Source of the DNA: Albirhodobacter sp042466415
GTDB lineage: Bacteria > Pseudomonadota > Alphaproteobacteria > Rhodobacterales > Rhodobacteraceae
Direction of reading: 5' to 3'
Assembly (NCBI RefSeq): GCF_042466415.1
Contig: NZ_JAXHCH010000002.1
Coordinates: 62,001 to 126,000 of the forward strand
DNA: 64,000 nt
In this document: positions 35,036-44,586 of the stretch, one piece after another
Layout of the letters: each line of letters starts with the position of its first letter
Numbering within the stretch: position 1 is the stretch's first letter
The notes under the pieces: generated by a model
The model's database searches: none
Told to the model about the DNA's origin: nothing
The model's input: only the letters and a program-made list of their open reading frames with translations
Position numbers and translations under genes: made by a program

Positions 35036-35227
35036 TTGCTCAATAGCTTCTATCAAGCGGCTATTCAGAGCGCGTGGCTGGCAGCCAGAGATACAACGTG
35101 TGAGCTGGCTGTCTCCTTCGGCGCACTCATGAACGGTAGTGATGCCTGTATTTCTGAGTGTCACGCGCGGTTGACGATGCAACGTATCGAGGACTTGAAA
35201 AACGAGATAGGCGGATACGTCGAGTAA
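35036..35227 (+). CDS. Possible small protein or gene remnant after the array
   Basis: A TTG-started frame gives 63 residues with a protein-like helical character (NSFYQAAIQSAWLAARDTTC, MQRIEDLKNEIGGYVE), vaguely phasin-like. The same frame stays coding-like upstream to 34976 but has no start codon there, and a run of eight A residues (34993-35000) is a plausible frameshift point. It may be the 3' part of a decayed gene. The 34826-34975 segment and 35228-35432 show nothing recognisable. Confidence 0.35.
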   Translation: MLNSFYQAAIQSAWLAARDTTCELAVSFGALMNGSDACISECHARLTMQRIEDLKNEIGGYVE

Positions 35228-35432
35228 CGTGTGCTCGAACTCAGCGCAGCAACTGTTGAACGTTAATCAGCCTGCGTTCCCCTCATTCGGGACAGCCTGT
35301 TCATTGCATGGGAGCGCATTGAGGTTCCGGTATGCAATGAGGATAGCGATCGTGTCCACGCATCCCTATTCTCACAGGCTTCGCTTTCCAAGCGAGCTTC
35401 ACTCCGCTACCAACTCGCGCGCCTTTGTCGTT

Positions 35433-38400
35433 TTACGCATCGGATGGCACGGGGCAGGCGTTGCCGATGGTCTCGTAAAGCTCTGGCCCGACACGTTGGA
35501 AGCCAAGCAAGCGTGCCACGGCGCGGATCATATCGTCTTTTGAAATCTCGCCGCATTCTGTGCGGATTTGATTTGCGGCAGCGATGACCTCCATTGGCGG
35601 CAGGTAGCTGGCCTTGGTCAGATTCCCGCTTTCTGCGCTACGATCTCGGACAGGCATATTCTCTGCTTGGCTCGTGGTCATCATAAACGATCCGTCCATG
35701 ATGAGTGAGGGGTCCTCGCGCATAGCGGCTTTGGCGCCATTGGCGACGGCCTCCGTGATACGCGCGCCTGTGCGAGATTTTCCGAAGGCAGCGCTCACGC
35801 GTCGTGCAAGCTCATCGATGTGGATCGGGCCCTCGACCTTGATGATCTTAGAGATCAGGTTGGCGAGCTGCCCCAATGGTGCCAAATGTGGCTCGACGCT
35901 GGATCGAACTTGCACGTTGGATCGGATATAGGGTTGCGCCTTCATTTCCAGGTGCCCGATGTCGATGTCAACAACAGGCGTGCTCTCCGTCTGAGCGATC
36001 GGCGTTGCGCCACCCTCATTTGAACCGCGAACGCGGATGCCTTTCTCTGACGCTGCGCGGGCTTCCTCCAAGGCGATCTTGAGGCGTTCGATCTCCCGTT
36101 TGCGGTGATGGAACCAATCCGTGCTCCAGATCCGGTGGAAGCTCCAACCGAGGTTCTCGAGGATATCTTGCCGCAGCCGATCTCTCTCGCGGGCCCAGAG
36201 CGCGTTGTGGTATGTCGCGCCGTCACATTCGACCGCCATAAGATATTGGCCCGGGCGATCAGGGTGCCGAACGCCGATATCGATGCGGAAACCGGATGTT
36301 CCTACCTGTGGATCTGCGAGATAGCCCAGCGAACGGATCACGGAGGTAACATCCTCCTCGAAGGGACTGTCGGCCTCCAACCCGGTCACAGAGCGTTCGT
36401 CGATCACACCAGTCTTAGCAAAGTCGAGGAAGCGCTTGAGCACGCGCGGTCCGTCGCGTTTGACGCGGCTCGGATCAATGTCGGCGGGATCAAACGACGC
36501 GAACACCTCGCAGCGCACGCGTGCGCGCGAAAACAGCACGTTCAACCGGCGCTCGCCGCCCTCACTGTTGACCGGTCCGAACGTCATCGCGCTCAATCGG
36601 CCGTTGGCTTCCTGAGGGCCGTAGCCGACCGATATCAGAATTACGTCTCGTTCGTCGCCTTGCACGTTCTCGATGTTTTTGACGAAGACATCCTCCGACT
36701 TGCCTTCGCGCAGGAAAGCGTCGAGCACGCTGTCTTTCCGCCTTTCGCGCTCGAGAACCTCGGTCATCATGTCCGCTTGGGTTTTCGAGAAGGTGACGAC
36801 GCCCAGCGACAGCTCCGGCCACCGGCGCGCGTGGTCCGCGATGGCCTTTACGACCTCTTCTGCCTCGATGCGGTTTGTGCCTTGTCTTCCAACACCTGTG
36901 CCGCCACGCGCGTAAACGCCAGCGACGCGATTGAATTTCAAGCCGTAATCAGGGTCAAGTTGCAGCGGCGACGGCGGAAGCACGAGGCTGTCACCGTAAA
37001 ACTCTGCGTTTGAGACCTGAATTAGCGATGGGTCTCGCGAGCGATAGTGCCATTCCAGCATGCGCTGTCGCAGGCCGCGCGCTTCGCATAGCGACAAGAC
37101 ACTCTCCATATCAGCGGCCGTGGCGCCGACGGGCATTTCATCCTCGTCCTCGATGTCTTCTGAATCGTCGGTAAGCCGGTCGAAGAATGATGTTGGCGGG
37201 AGTTGCTTCTGGTCTCCAACGACGACGATCTGCCGCGCCCGCGCGATCACGCCGAGCGCATCCTCGGGGCGAATTTGTGAGGCTTCATCAATCACCAGTA
37301 GATCGAAAGTGATGCTGCCCGGCGGAATAAACTGCGCCACCGAGATCGGGCTCATCAGTGTAACTGGTTTGATGCGCTGGACCATCGTGCCGGCGTTTTT
37401 CATCATCCAGCGGATTGGTTTATGCCCGCGTTTCCGTGCGATTTCTCCACGAATAATTCCCATCGCGCCCGCGGTGCCTTTCGGCATCTGGTCGAAATGG
37501 CGGGACAGGATGAGGTTTTTGGCCGTTTCAATGCGTCCCTTTTCGAGGCCTTTAAAAGTCTCGACAAGATCGTGACGATTTAGCTGGGTCAATTCGTTTA
37601 ACTCTGGCCTAGCTTTGCGCGCAGCGTTCCAGCGCGCCTCAGCGCAGGCATACAGAAACTCTGTCTGTGCTTGATCAGGCTGCAAGCGTCCGGTCTCAAT
37701 CGAATCTAGAAGTGCTGCGCCGCCGATTTTTTGTATCGCGGCCCGCGCGCGCATCAGCGTGGCCCATTCGCCATACCGTGTCACGTCTGCCGACATTTCG
37801 CCCAAAGTCGCGGAAAGATCTGCCAGTATTGCGGTGCTAATAGTTTGTTCAAATCCAGCGGCAGCGAGGTCTAGGTTTAGGCGGCTAATTGGTGCTTGGA
37901 TCGCTTCGCTGCATGCCGCTGCGGCACTGAGCAGAGCGTCGGCTTTTTTCTGTGGATGGACAGCAGAGCTAAGCGCTGCCGCAAGCTCAGCTTCTTCGCT
38001 GAAAGCGCCGGACTTTTTTACTGTTACGATCCATTTGGCGGCCTGTGCTAACGCCGCAAATGGAGTGCGTTCGCCGCGCCACTCATCCGCTAAGGCGTCT
38101 TGAAGCCACCTTTCATCCTCGGCGAGGTGTTTACGTCGCGATTGAACCTCGATCAGCTCATCCGCCAGTGCCAAGCGGCCTGCGGGATCCGCAGGTAGCG
38201 CAGTGCTCAGCATCGCCGCGAGGTCTGCCGATGCGCGCCGATATCCGCCGAATATGCGAGATAGGAAGGATGCTTGGCCGCGCGCCAAGGCTGTGCGTTG
38301 GTTTGAAATATCGCTCGTCCAGGCCGCGGTCGAGAACTTATTCGCGGCTTTGCTATGCGCTTCAGACCATGCAGCACCCGCGGCCAAGCCTTCATGAAGG

Positions 38401-40136
38401 CGTGTTTGCTCTGCGGCTTTGAACAAGACCGACAGCACCCGAGAGATTTCAACGGGCGCTTTGTCGAGGAGTCCAAGCCCTTGCCCTAATTTTTCGATTT
38501 GAGAAATCGAGCGCGGCAGGGGTAGGTTTAGGGCGTTTGAGAGCTCTGAGATATCGTTCAGAAGGGCGGCGATTTTTTTGCGCGCCTGCTCCAGTTCTTG
38601 CGATAGACGCGTTAGATCCGTTGGCTGCAAATCGAGGTCACGGGTGCCGCGGAAGGGATGTTTCCCGATCGCACCTGCGTGTTGGCTTGCATCAAGATAG
38701 GCATCGAGCGTCCGGCGGGCGTGAGATCGGGCGTCTTTGTCGATCGCTTCCAGTCCGTCTAATGGGATCGAAGGCGCGGAGGCATCCTGGCCGATGAAGC
38801 CAATGATCTCAGAGATTGCGCTAAATGGGGTCTCCTTCGTCGGTGCAAGCGGCTCGTGAAGAATGTTGGCGAGCCGGTTTAGCTCGTCACGGCTTTTGCG
38901 GAGCTGCGCGGGATCAGATGCGGCTGGAACCGCCGCGGCGCTCGCGGCAAGCGTGCGTCCGAGTTCCTGAACGAGGGCCTTTTTGTTCGCTGTGCGCGAG
39001 TGAAGTTCGAGGCAGACGTCGCGGAGGCCTGACTTCACCAAACGCTCATGCACCACAGAAAGTGCCGCCATCTTTTCCGCCACAAAGAGCACCGATTTGC
39101 CGTCGTGGGCCCCCGCCGCGATGATGTTGGTGATGGTCTGAGACTTGCCGGTTCCTGGCGGCCCCTGCACGACCAAGCTAGCGCCTCGGCGCACCTCCTC
39201 GATGACTTTCGTCTGCGACGCATCGGCGTCAATAACTTGAATGATCTGTGCCGGGTCCAGCTTGTCGTCGAGCTTGTCTTCCGGCCCGAACAATGGCGTA
39301 TCTGCATCGAAACCGCTGGCTAAAAGGCCGTTGAGTAACGGATTGTCGTTAAACGCTTCTTCCGGCCAGCTTTCAGGGTCAAGATCTCTGTGCATCAACA
39401 ATTTGGCGAATGAGAAGAAGCCAAGTTGGATGCCGTCTGTGTCAATTGACCAGCCAACTTGTGCCGAGACTGCTCCTTCGACGCTTTTCATGTAGTCTGC
39501 AGGAGACCATTCGTCGGTCTCTTCGACCTCAGGTAGAGCAATGCCAAAGTCTTGCCTCAAGCGCTCCTTCAAGGGAAGGTTGGTTGTGATATCGTCATCA
39601 CGGCAGAGGATATCGAAGGTTGATGTGCGCTCGTTTCTCGTCAGCTGCACAGGCAGCAAGATAAGCGGGGCCTCACGTTTTACGTCAGACGTAGCGCTTT
39701 CGCGCCAGCTCAGAAAACCCATCGCCAAGTAAAGGATATTCAGGCCTTGTTCTTCTTCGGCAACCTTAGCATCGGTCGCAAGCCGCAGCAGACGTTTGGC
39801 AAGCGCATCAGGGCCAAGTGGTGTTTCCAACAGGCTATCTGTTCGACGATCCGAGCTTAAAGAGGCTTCTGCGTCAGGTCCCGCAAGCATGAGTTCTTCG
39901 CCATCGGCCTTGTCTTTGCCCATAGCCTTGAATCGCATGCGCTTATTCTGAACGCGCAATATCGAGTATATGTCGTCGGAGCGCTCATTGATTATATTCA
40001 GGAAGTTCGCGCGTTGGTTCGACCTATTAACATGGATGAGCCGGTTTCGTGTTCCCGTTTCGAGCAATTTTCGACGGGCCGCTTCAAGGACTTTTGCAAT
40101 TGTTTTGTCAGTATTTTCAAACATATCTATCGCCAA
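35433..40136 (-). CDS. DUF4011-helicase-Vsr-like nuclease protein (Hhe-type defence candidate)
   Basis: A 1567-aa protein starting at TTG 40136, chosen because AAGGAG lies 6 nt upstream; ATG 40124 is the alternative. Residues 1-250 are DUF4011-like (ARRKLLETGTRNRLIHVNRS). Superfamily I helicase motifs follow: Walker A GPPGTGKSQTITNI near 325, DEASQIRPEDALG near 947, GDQKQLPPTSFF, NVQGDERDVILISVGYG, and NVLFSRAR. A PD-(D/E)xK Vsr-like domain near 1280-1350 reads RIDIGVRHPDRPGQYLMAVE then CDGATYH. A DUF3320-like tail follows. This domain order matches the single-gene Hhe anti-phage system described by Gao and colleagues (2020). Anti-phage function here is inferred. Confidence 0.85.
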   Translation of the reverse strand: MAIDMFENTDKTIAKVLEAARRKLLETGTRNRLIHVNRSNQRANFLNIINERSDDIYSILRVQNKRMRFKAMGKDKADGEELMLAGPDAEASLSSDRRTDSLLETPLGPDALAKRLLRLATDAKVAEEEQGLNILYLAMGFLSWRESATSDVKREAPLILLPVQLTRNERTSTFDILCRDDDITTNLPLKERLRQDFGIALPEVEETDEWSPADYMKSVEGAVSAQVGWSIDTDGIQLGFFSFAKLLMHRDLDPESWPEEAFNDNPLLNGLLASGFDADTPLFGPEDKLDDKLDPAQIIQVIDADASQTKVIEEVRRGASLVVQGPPGTGKSQTITNIIAAGAHDGKSVLFVAEKMAALSVVHERLVKSGLRDVCLELHSRTANKKALVQELGRTLAASAAAVPAASDPAQLRKSRDELNRLANILHEPLAPTKETPFSAISEIIGFIGQDASAPSIPLDGLEAIDKDARSHARRTLDAYLDASQHAGAIGKHPFRGTRDLDLQPTDLTRLSQELEQARKKIAALLNDISELSNALNLPLPRSISQIEKLGQGLGLLDKAPVEISRVLSVLFKAAEQTRLHEGLAAGAAWSEAHSKAANKFSTAAWTSDISNQRTALARGQASFLSRIFGGYRRASADLAAMLSTALPADPAGRLALADELIEVQSRRKHLAEDERWLQDALADEWRGERTPFAALAQAAKWIVTVKKSGAFSEEAELAAALSSAVHPQKKADALLSAAAACSEAIQAPISRLNLDLAAAGFEQTISTAILADLSATLGEMSADVTRYGEWATLMRARAAIQKIGGAALLDSIETGRLQPDQAQTEFLYACAEARWNAARKARPELNELTQLNRHDLVETFKGLEKGRIETAKNLILSRHFDQMPKGTAGAMGIIRGEIARKRGHKPIRWMMKNAGTMVQRIKPVTLMSPISVAQFIPPGSITFDLLVIDEASQIRPEDALGVIARARQIVVVGDQKQLPPTSFFDRLTDDSEDIEDEDEMPVGATAADMESVLSLCEARGLRQRMLEWHYRSRDPSLIQVSNAEFYGDSLVLPPSPLQLDPDYGLKFNRVAGVYARGGTGVGRQGTNRIEAEEVVKAIADHARRWPELSLGVVTFSKTQADMMTEVLERERRKDSVLDAFLREGKSEDVFVKNIENVQGDERDVILISVGYGPQEANGRLSAMTFGPVNSEGGERRLNVLFSRARVRCEVFASFDPADIDPSRVKRDGPRVLKRFLDFAKTGVIDERSVTGLEADSPFEEDVTSVIRSLGYLADPQVGTSGFRIDIGVRHPDRPGQYLMAVECDGATYHNALWARERDRLRQDILENLGWSFHRIWSTDWFHHRKREIERLKIALEEARAASEKGIRVRGSNEGGATPIAQTESTPVVDIDIGHLEMKAQPYIRSNVQVRSSVEPHLAPLGQLANLISKIIKVEGPIHIDELARRVSAAFGKSRTGARITEAVANGAKAAMREDPSLIMDGSFMMTTSQAENMPVRDRSAESGNLTKASYLPPMEVIAAANQIRTECGEISKDDMIRAVARLLGFQRVGPELYETIGNACPVPSDA

Positions 40137-40472
40137 AATGAACTCCTTGGATACTGCGCGCTTGGCTCGGTCTGTCAAGTGACCATCTGCGAAAAGCCCT
40201 CTGCGCGGCGGATAAAGCGGTGCTACCGATCGAAAATGCTAGGCAACGTCAATGGTCGTTTAGAGTGTGCTGGTCTGACGTCAGAATTAAACGATAGATG
40301 CCGAAACAACGACAATCGGAGGCGGGCCGTAGCTCAAAGAACTTCGAGTGACATGCTCTTAGCGATTGCCGAGCTATTGGGATTTTTGGCCACTTCCCGC
40401 TTCTCACCACCGCGCTCACGCTTAATGGCACGCATGAGCGCGGTATCTCGTCCAAACACCTCCAACATTTGT

Positions 40473-42071
40473 TCAGGAATGCGCCGGAAGGTTTACGGCC
40501 GCCGGAAGCTCATAGTCAGGTAGCATGTCGATCATTCGCATCCGCGCGATGAGAGTTACGTCTCCGTAGCTGTCACTGGCGGTTCTGCCGGCATGGCCTT
40601 GAATCGCATCTATGATCCGGTCAGAAATGCCTAACTCGCGGCCTTGTGTTTTGAAACGATGACGCCAGCCATAATTCGGTTGGATGCCGTCGGGAACAAG
40701 GCCAGCTTCTTGCAGCCATCCGGATAGCCTGCCGGAAGTCGCTCGCGCTCCCGCAAGATACTCTTTTGGCTTGGTTTTGTTGTGAAACAAAGGCCCCGCT
40801 TTGGCTGCTTTCACGAAGTTGATAAAGCCAAGGGCGACAACCTGCCTATGTAATGGCACGTCCCGGTAGCTGCCTGTTTTGACCGAACCTGCATCGGGGG
40901 TGATCCGAATAACCCACCGATCGCCTTCCTGTCGCACATCTTCTTTGCGCAATTGAGTGATCTCTGTGACGCGCGCACCGCTAAATGCGCAGAGCAACGG
41001 GACCCATCTCTTCGCGGCAGTGACCGGAAGGCTCTCTCTGTTGGCAGGGTTATTCGTCACTGGCGGGCAGTAGTTGAGCGAGGCTTCCAGAACTTTGAGC
41101 GCTTCTGGTGTCGTGTAGCCGCGCTCGCGAAGATGCACTTTCTTGGGCACCTCTTGACGAACAGTCTCCGCCTCGTTGGTTGGCAGCCGGTCATTTTCAA
41201 ACGCCCAACGCAATACCGCCCGCACCGAGGCAAGATAGACATCGGAGATCGTCTTTGGGGATTTTTTCTCGGTCAGCAAAGCGTCGCGCCAGTCGAGAAG
41301 GTTTCGCTTGGTGAGTCTTCTCGCGTCTGAATGTCCCACGAACTTGATCAAATGCACGACGGCGTTTTGCCATCCTCGCGCCCCGTCCTTATGCTTGCCG
41401 AGGGCTTGGCGCACGGCGATGTAGTCGCTGAAAAGGGTTTTCAGGGGGACAGGTGGCAGAGCCTCCTCTGGTGGCTTGGCATTCACCAGCAGGGGGTGCG
41501 TTGGTTTGCCCGTGAAATCGCCCTCATCACGTTCGGCGACACGGGAGAGGGCTTCATATTCGGCAACGCAAAGCGCGCGGGCGATCTGCCGCCACTCCTC
41601 CGTCATTGGCGCTGCAGTGAGGTTCCCAGAGGAGCGGAACCGTTCAATTCGTGACCCGATAAGATCGAACAGTTCCTCGTCGCTTAGTCTACCAGCCATG
41701 GCATCCCGGAGACGTTGAGCAAGTCCGTCATCGACCCCGGTCTGCGCGTATCGCACATCGTTGCGGAGTTCGTCGTCGAGCTCGAGGCGCTGTGCGTAGT
41801 GGCTCGCTGCGATTTGCTCGGGCGGCAACGCAAACCTGCCTGCTTCTATGGTTCCAACACCCGCCTGGGCGGCACGTTGCTCTGCGTGAACGATCTGCGC
41901 TCGGAGTCGCGCCACTGCGCCCGCGTGTTTGCGAATTGCAGCGCTGCGATCGGCGCCAAGTGGCTCCAGAAGCTCTGACTTGCCAATGAACGGAATAAGC
42001 GGTTTCGGGACTGCGATGCGCGCGTAAAACCGGCCGTCTTTTTCTTTCCAATATCGTAGCTTGCCGGCCAT
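40473..42071 (-). CDS. int: Island tyrosine integrase
   Basis: A 532-aa protein starting MAGKLRYWKEKDGRFYARIA; the ATG at 42071 has GAGG upstream and is preferred to 42134, whose extension is not family-like. An N-terminal arm-binding region and SAM-like core-binding domain (VYLASVRAVLRWAFENDRLP) precede the catalytic domain. Catalytic residues are Arg in SGARVTEITQL, His and Arg in YGWRHRFKTQGRELG, His in IQGHAGRTASDSYGDV, and the Tyr in DSYGDV. It is read away from the tRNA and lies 90 nt from the att site, as expected for a tRNA-targeting integrase. The 40137-40472 gap holds no recognised gene. Confidence 0.9.
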   Translation of the reverse strand: MAGKLRYWKEKDGRFYARIAVPKPLIPFIGKSELLEPLGADRSAAIRKHAGAVARLRAQIVHAEQRAAQAGVGTIEAGRFALPPEQIAASHYAQRLELDDELRNDVRYAQTGVDDGLAQRLRDAMAGRLSDEELFDLIGSRIERFRSSGNLTAAPMTEEWRQIARALCVAEYEALSRVAERDEGDFTGKPTHPLLVNAKPPEEALPPVPLKTLFSDYIAVRQALGKHKDGARGWQNAVVHLIKFVGHSDARRLTKRNLLDWRDALLTEKKSPKTISDVYLASVRAVLRWAFENDRLPTNEAETVRQEVPKKVHLRERGYTTPEALKVLEASLNYCPPVTNNPANRESLPVTAAKRWVPLLCAFSGARVTEITQLRKEDVRQEGDRWVIRITPDAGSVKTGSYRDVPLHRQVVALGFINFVKAAKAGPLFHNKTKPKEYLAGARATSGRLSGWLQEAGLVPDGIQPNYGWRHRFKTQGRELGISDRIIDAIQGHAGRTASDSYGDVTLIARMRMIDMLPDYELPAAVNLPAHS

Positions 42072-42160
42072 CGCATAACCCTCATTCTGGCACCGTTTCT
42101 GGCACGAGAAATGGCACAATGCCCAATAAGGCAAGGGGTATATTTCATTTCAAGGGGTTA

Positions 42161-42190
42161 GGATGGTGCTGTGAGAGAGGATTGAACTCT
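42161..42190. repeat. Right attachment site in tRNA-Thr
   Basis: The 30-bp copy overlapping the 3' end of tRNA-Thr, identical to 6514-6543 except for one base. Integration at this site leaves a functional tRNA because the element side begins left of the encoded CCA. Confidence 0.85.
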
Positions 42191-42238
42191 CGACCTCACC
42201 CTTACCAAGGGTGTGCTCTACCACTGAGCTACCACAGC
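42164..42238 (-). tRNA. tRNA-Thr (anticodon GGU)
   Basis: 75 nt including encoded CCA. Acceptor stem GCTGTGG pairs with TCACAGC, discriminator A. The D-arm reads GCTCAGTGGTAGAGC, the anticodon stem-loop CACCCTTGGTAAGGGTG gives anticodon GGU, and the T-arm contains GAGTTCAATCC. It serves as the integration site of the island. Confidence 0.95.
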
Positions 42239-42372
42239 ATCCGTGTCGTCCGCGCCGGTTTGCACCGTGTCGTTCGACTGTGGCGCGGATTTAGACGCAA
42301 ACTTCACAGGGTGCAAGAGCAAATTCACACGAAATCTGGACCCTTTTCAAAACACCCGCTAGAGAAGGCGAT

Positions 42373-42564
42373 ATGAACGAGAGATCAGGCAAAAAACAAA
42401 ACGCCGCTGCGGCGGAGCGCGAGGCGCGCTTGAAGGCAGCTTTGCGGGCAAACCTTCAGCGCCGCAAAGCCCAGACGCGTGGGCGGGCCGATGATGATGC
42501 CGGCGCGGGATGTGGTGAGACGGATCAGGCGATCCCCATTACGCCCCGCAGTGACGAGCCGTGA
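42373..42564 (+). CDS. 63-aa conserved hypothetical protein upstream of murA
   Basis: Starts MNERSGKKQNAAAAEREARL. A basic, helical N-terminal half (KAALRANLQRRKAQTRGRAD) is followed by an acidic tail. Small Lys/Arg-rich proteins of this type are common just upstream of murA in Rhodobacteraceae, which supports it as real. It lies 94 nt upstream of murA and is co-directional. No function is known. Confidence 0.65.
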   Translation: MNERSGKKQNAAAAEREARLKAALRANLQRRKAQTRGRADDDAGAGCGETDQAIPITPRSDEP

Positions 42565-42657
42565 CGAGTAGACCGGTCAAGACGTCGCGCGCGGGCCGCG
42601 CAGCCCTTGGGCGAAGAGATGCATAACAAAGTAAACAGATAAAGGCGGGCGCGAGAG

Positions 42658-43929
42658 ATGGATCAAATCATTGTAAAAGGTGGCGGTGAGCTCAACGGGG
42701 TGATTCCTATTGCGGGGGCGAAAAACGCGGCTTTGACGTTGATGCCCGCGACGCTGCTGACCGAGGAGCCGCTGACGCTGACGAATGCGCCGCGCTTGTC
42801 GGATATCAAAACGATGACCGAGCTTTTGGGCTCTTTGGGGGCGGAAGTGGCCGCGATGCAGGGCGGCAAGGTTCTCGCGCTCTCATCGCATAACATCCAC
42901 AATCACACCGCTGATTACGACATCGTACGCAAGATGCGCGCCTCGATTCTGGTGCTCGGGCCGATGTTGGCGCGCGATGGCCATGCGGTCGTGTCCTTGC
43001 CGGGCGGATGTGCGATCGGGGCGCGGCCTGTCGATTTGCACCTCAAAGCATTCGAGGCGATGGGCGCGGAGCTGGACCTGCGCGACGGCTATGTTCACGC
43101 CAAAGCGCCGGGCGGGCGTTTGAAGGGCGCGGTGATCAATTTCGACTTCGCTTCCGTCGGGGCAACCGAGAACGCTCTCTTGGCCGCGACTTTGGCAAAA
43201 GGCACGACGGAGATTCGCAACGCCGCGCGCGAGCCGGAGATCGTTGATCTGGCGCAGTGTTTGCGCAAAATGGGCGCACAGATCGAGGGCGAGGGCACGT
43301 CCGTCATCACCGTTCAGGGGGTTGATCGTCTGGGCGGGGCGACGCATCCCGTCGTGACGGACCGCATCGAACTGGGCACGTACATGCTTGCCCCGCTGGT
43401 ATGCGGCGGCACTGTGGAATGTCTGGGCGGCACGATCGATCTTGTGGGCGCGTTTTGTGAGAAGCTTGATGCCGCCGGGGCGAGTGTCGAGCAGACTGAG
43501 ACAGGCCTGAAAGTGTCGCGCAAAAATGGCCGGATTCAGGCGGTTGATGTCACGACAGAGCCGTTCCCCGGCTTCCCGACTGACCTTCAGGCGCAGATGA
43601 TGGCGCTGCTCTGCACGGCGGAGGGAACGTCCACGCTCGAAGAAAAGATCTTTGAGAATCGCTTCATGCACGCGCCGGAACTGATCCGTATGGGCGCCAA
43701 GATCGATGTGCACGGCGGTCATGCGACGGTGACGGGTGTCGATAAGTTGAAAGGTGCGCCGGTGATGGCGACGGATCTTCGCGCGTCGGTGTCGCTGATT
43801 CTCGCGGGGCTCGCGGCCGAGGGCGAGACGGTCGTAAGCCGCGTCTACCATCTGGACCGCGGGTATGAGCATGTCGAGGACAAGCTCTCGGCAGTCGGTG
43901 CCTCCATCGAGCGCGTCAAGGAAAGCTGA
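42658..43929 (+). CDS. murA: UDP-N-acetylglucosamine 1-carboxyvinyltransferase
   Basis: A 423-aa cytoplasmic enzyme transferring enolpyruvate from PEP to UDP-GlcNAc, the first committed step of peptidoglycan synthesis. The N-terminal DQIIVKGGGELNGVIPIAGA with KNA is the substrate-binding start of MurA. The loop LPGGCAIGARPVDLHLKAF carries the catalytic Cys at residue 118, the fosfomycin target, and the C-terminal DLRASVSLILAGLAAEGETV is conserved. Length is normal. It heads the core cluster to the right of the island. Confidence 0.96.
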   Translation: MDQIIVKGGGELNGVIPIAGAKNAALTLMPATLLTEEPLTLTNAPRLSDIKTMTELLGSLGAEVAAMQGGKVLALSSHNIHNHTADYDIVRKMRASILVLGPMLARDGHAVVSLPGGCAIGARPVDLHLKAFEAMGAELDLRDGYVHAKAPGGRLKGAVINFDFASVGATENALLAATLAKGTTEIRNAAREPEIVDLAQCLRKMGAQIEGEGTSVITVQGVDRLGGATHPVVTDRIELGTYMLAPLVCGGTVECLGGTIDLVGAFCEKLDAAGASVEQTETGLKVSRKNGRIQAVDVTTEPFPGFPTDLQAQMMALLCTAEGTSTLEEKIFENRFMHAPELIRMGAKIDVHGGHATVTGVDKLKGAPVMATDLRASVSLILAGLAAEGETVVSRVYHLDRGYEHVEDKLSAVGASIERVKES

Positions 43930-44005
43930 CCCCTAACAAATGCGCGCCTCTCTTCCTATATCGGGGGAGAGGCGATACCAGCGAATGACCGAAGGGGTTT
44001 GTGAG

Positions 44006-44485
44006 ATGGCTGATGCACGGTTTGAGGAAGGCGAAAGCGGCGCTCTGGCGTTGATGGCGCAAGAGGCTGATGATCTCGCGGTTGTGTCGACATTGGTTCA
44101 AGATGCTGTTCTGACGGCCGCAGATATGCGGTGGGATGCGAAGGCGCGGCGTCTCGTCTTGTTGCTCAACCGGTTCCGATGGGAAGACCGTGCGGCGGCG
44201 ACGCTTGCAGGGCGCCCGTATGAGCGTGTCCGCTCGCTACTGATCATCTCGGATGTGTCGAAGATCGCGGCGCAGGGCATTGATAAGGGTGATTCTGATA
44301 CGGTCTTGTCGCTCCTTGGCTTGTTTTGGGAGCCGGGCGAGGATGGCACAGGCCGTGTGATCCTGACTTTTGCCGGGGATGGCGCGCTTGCGATTTCGGC
44401 GGAATGCCTCAACATCGATCTGCGCGACGTAACGCGACCTTACATCGCACCATCCGGCAAAGTGCCCGATCACGGCGAAATTTAA
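44006..44485 (+). CDS. DUF2948 family protein
   Basis: A 159-aa protein; start 44006 is chosen for AAGGGG upstream, over 43940 and 43985. It contains LVQDAVLTAADMRWDAKARR and LVLLLNRFRWEDR, characteristic of DUF2948, an alphaproteobacterial family of unknown function almost always placed between murA and hisD. It is co-directional with hisD. No catalytic motif is apparent. Confidence 0.85.
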   Translation: MADARFEEGESGALALMAQEADDLAVVSTLVQDAVLTAADMRWDAKARRLVLLLNRFRWEDRAAATLAGRPYERVRSLLIISDVSKIAAQGIDKGDSDTVLSLLGLFWEPGEDGTGRVILTFAGDGALAISAECLNIDLRDVTRPYIAPSGKVPDHGEI

Positions 44486-44586
44486 GCTGTTTCAGGGCGA
44501 TCTGCGCGGATCTGTGGCGGAAGACGCGCCGGTCTTGCTTGCAGGGCGCGCGATCAGGGCTTAATCCGGTGTTAAAGGAGTGCCCG

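Larger units (their letters stand above)
6514..42190. mobile_element. tRNA-Thr-integrated genomic island carrying CRISPR-Cas and other defence genes
   Basis: The element is bounded by the direct repeats at 6514-6543 and 42161-42190 and carries a tyrosine integrase next to the intact tRNA, the standard layout for tRNA-targeting islands. Its contents are accessory: repressor, AbiEii fragment, IS remnants, serine recombinase, DUF927 ATPase, type I-F CRISPR-Cas and a DUF4011 helicase-nuclease. No conjugation or phage structural genes are visible, so any movement would need a helper. The polyamine-transporter segment suggests composite assembly from several acquisitions. Confidence 0.8.

Noticed and set aside
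42161..42190. Whether the direct repeat is simply two tRNA genes
   Set aside because: Only the 3' end is present at 6514-6543; no D-arm or anticodon arm lies there, so it is an att remnant rather than a second tRNA.
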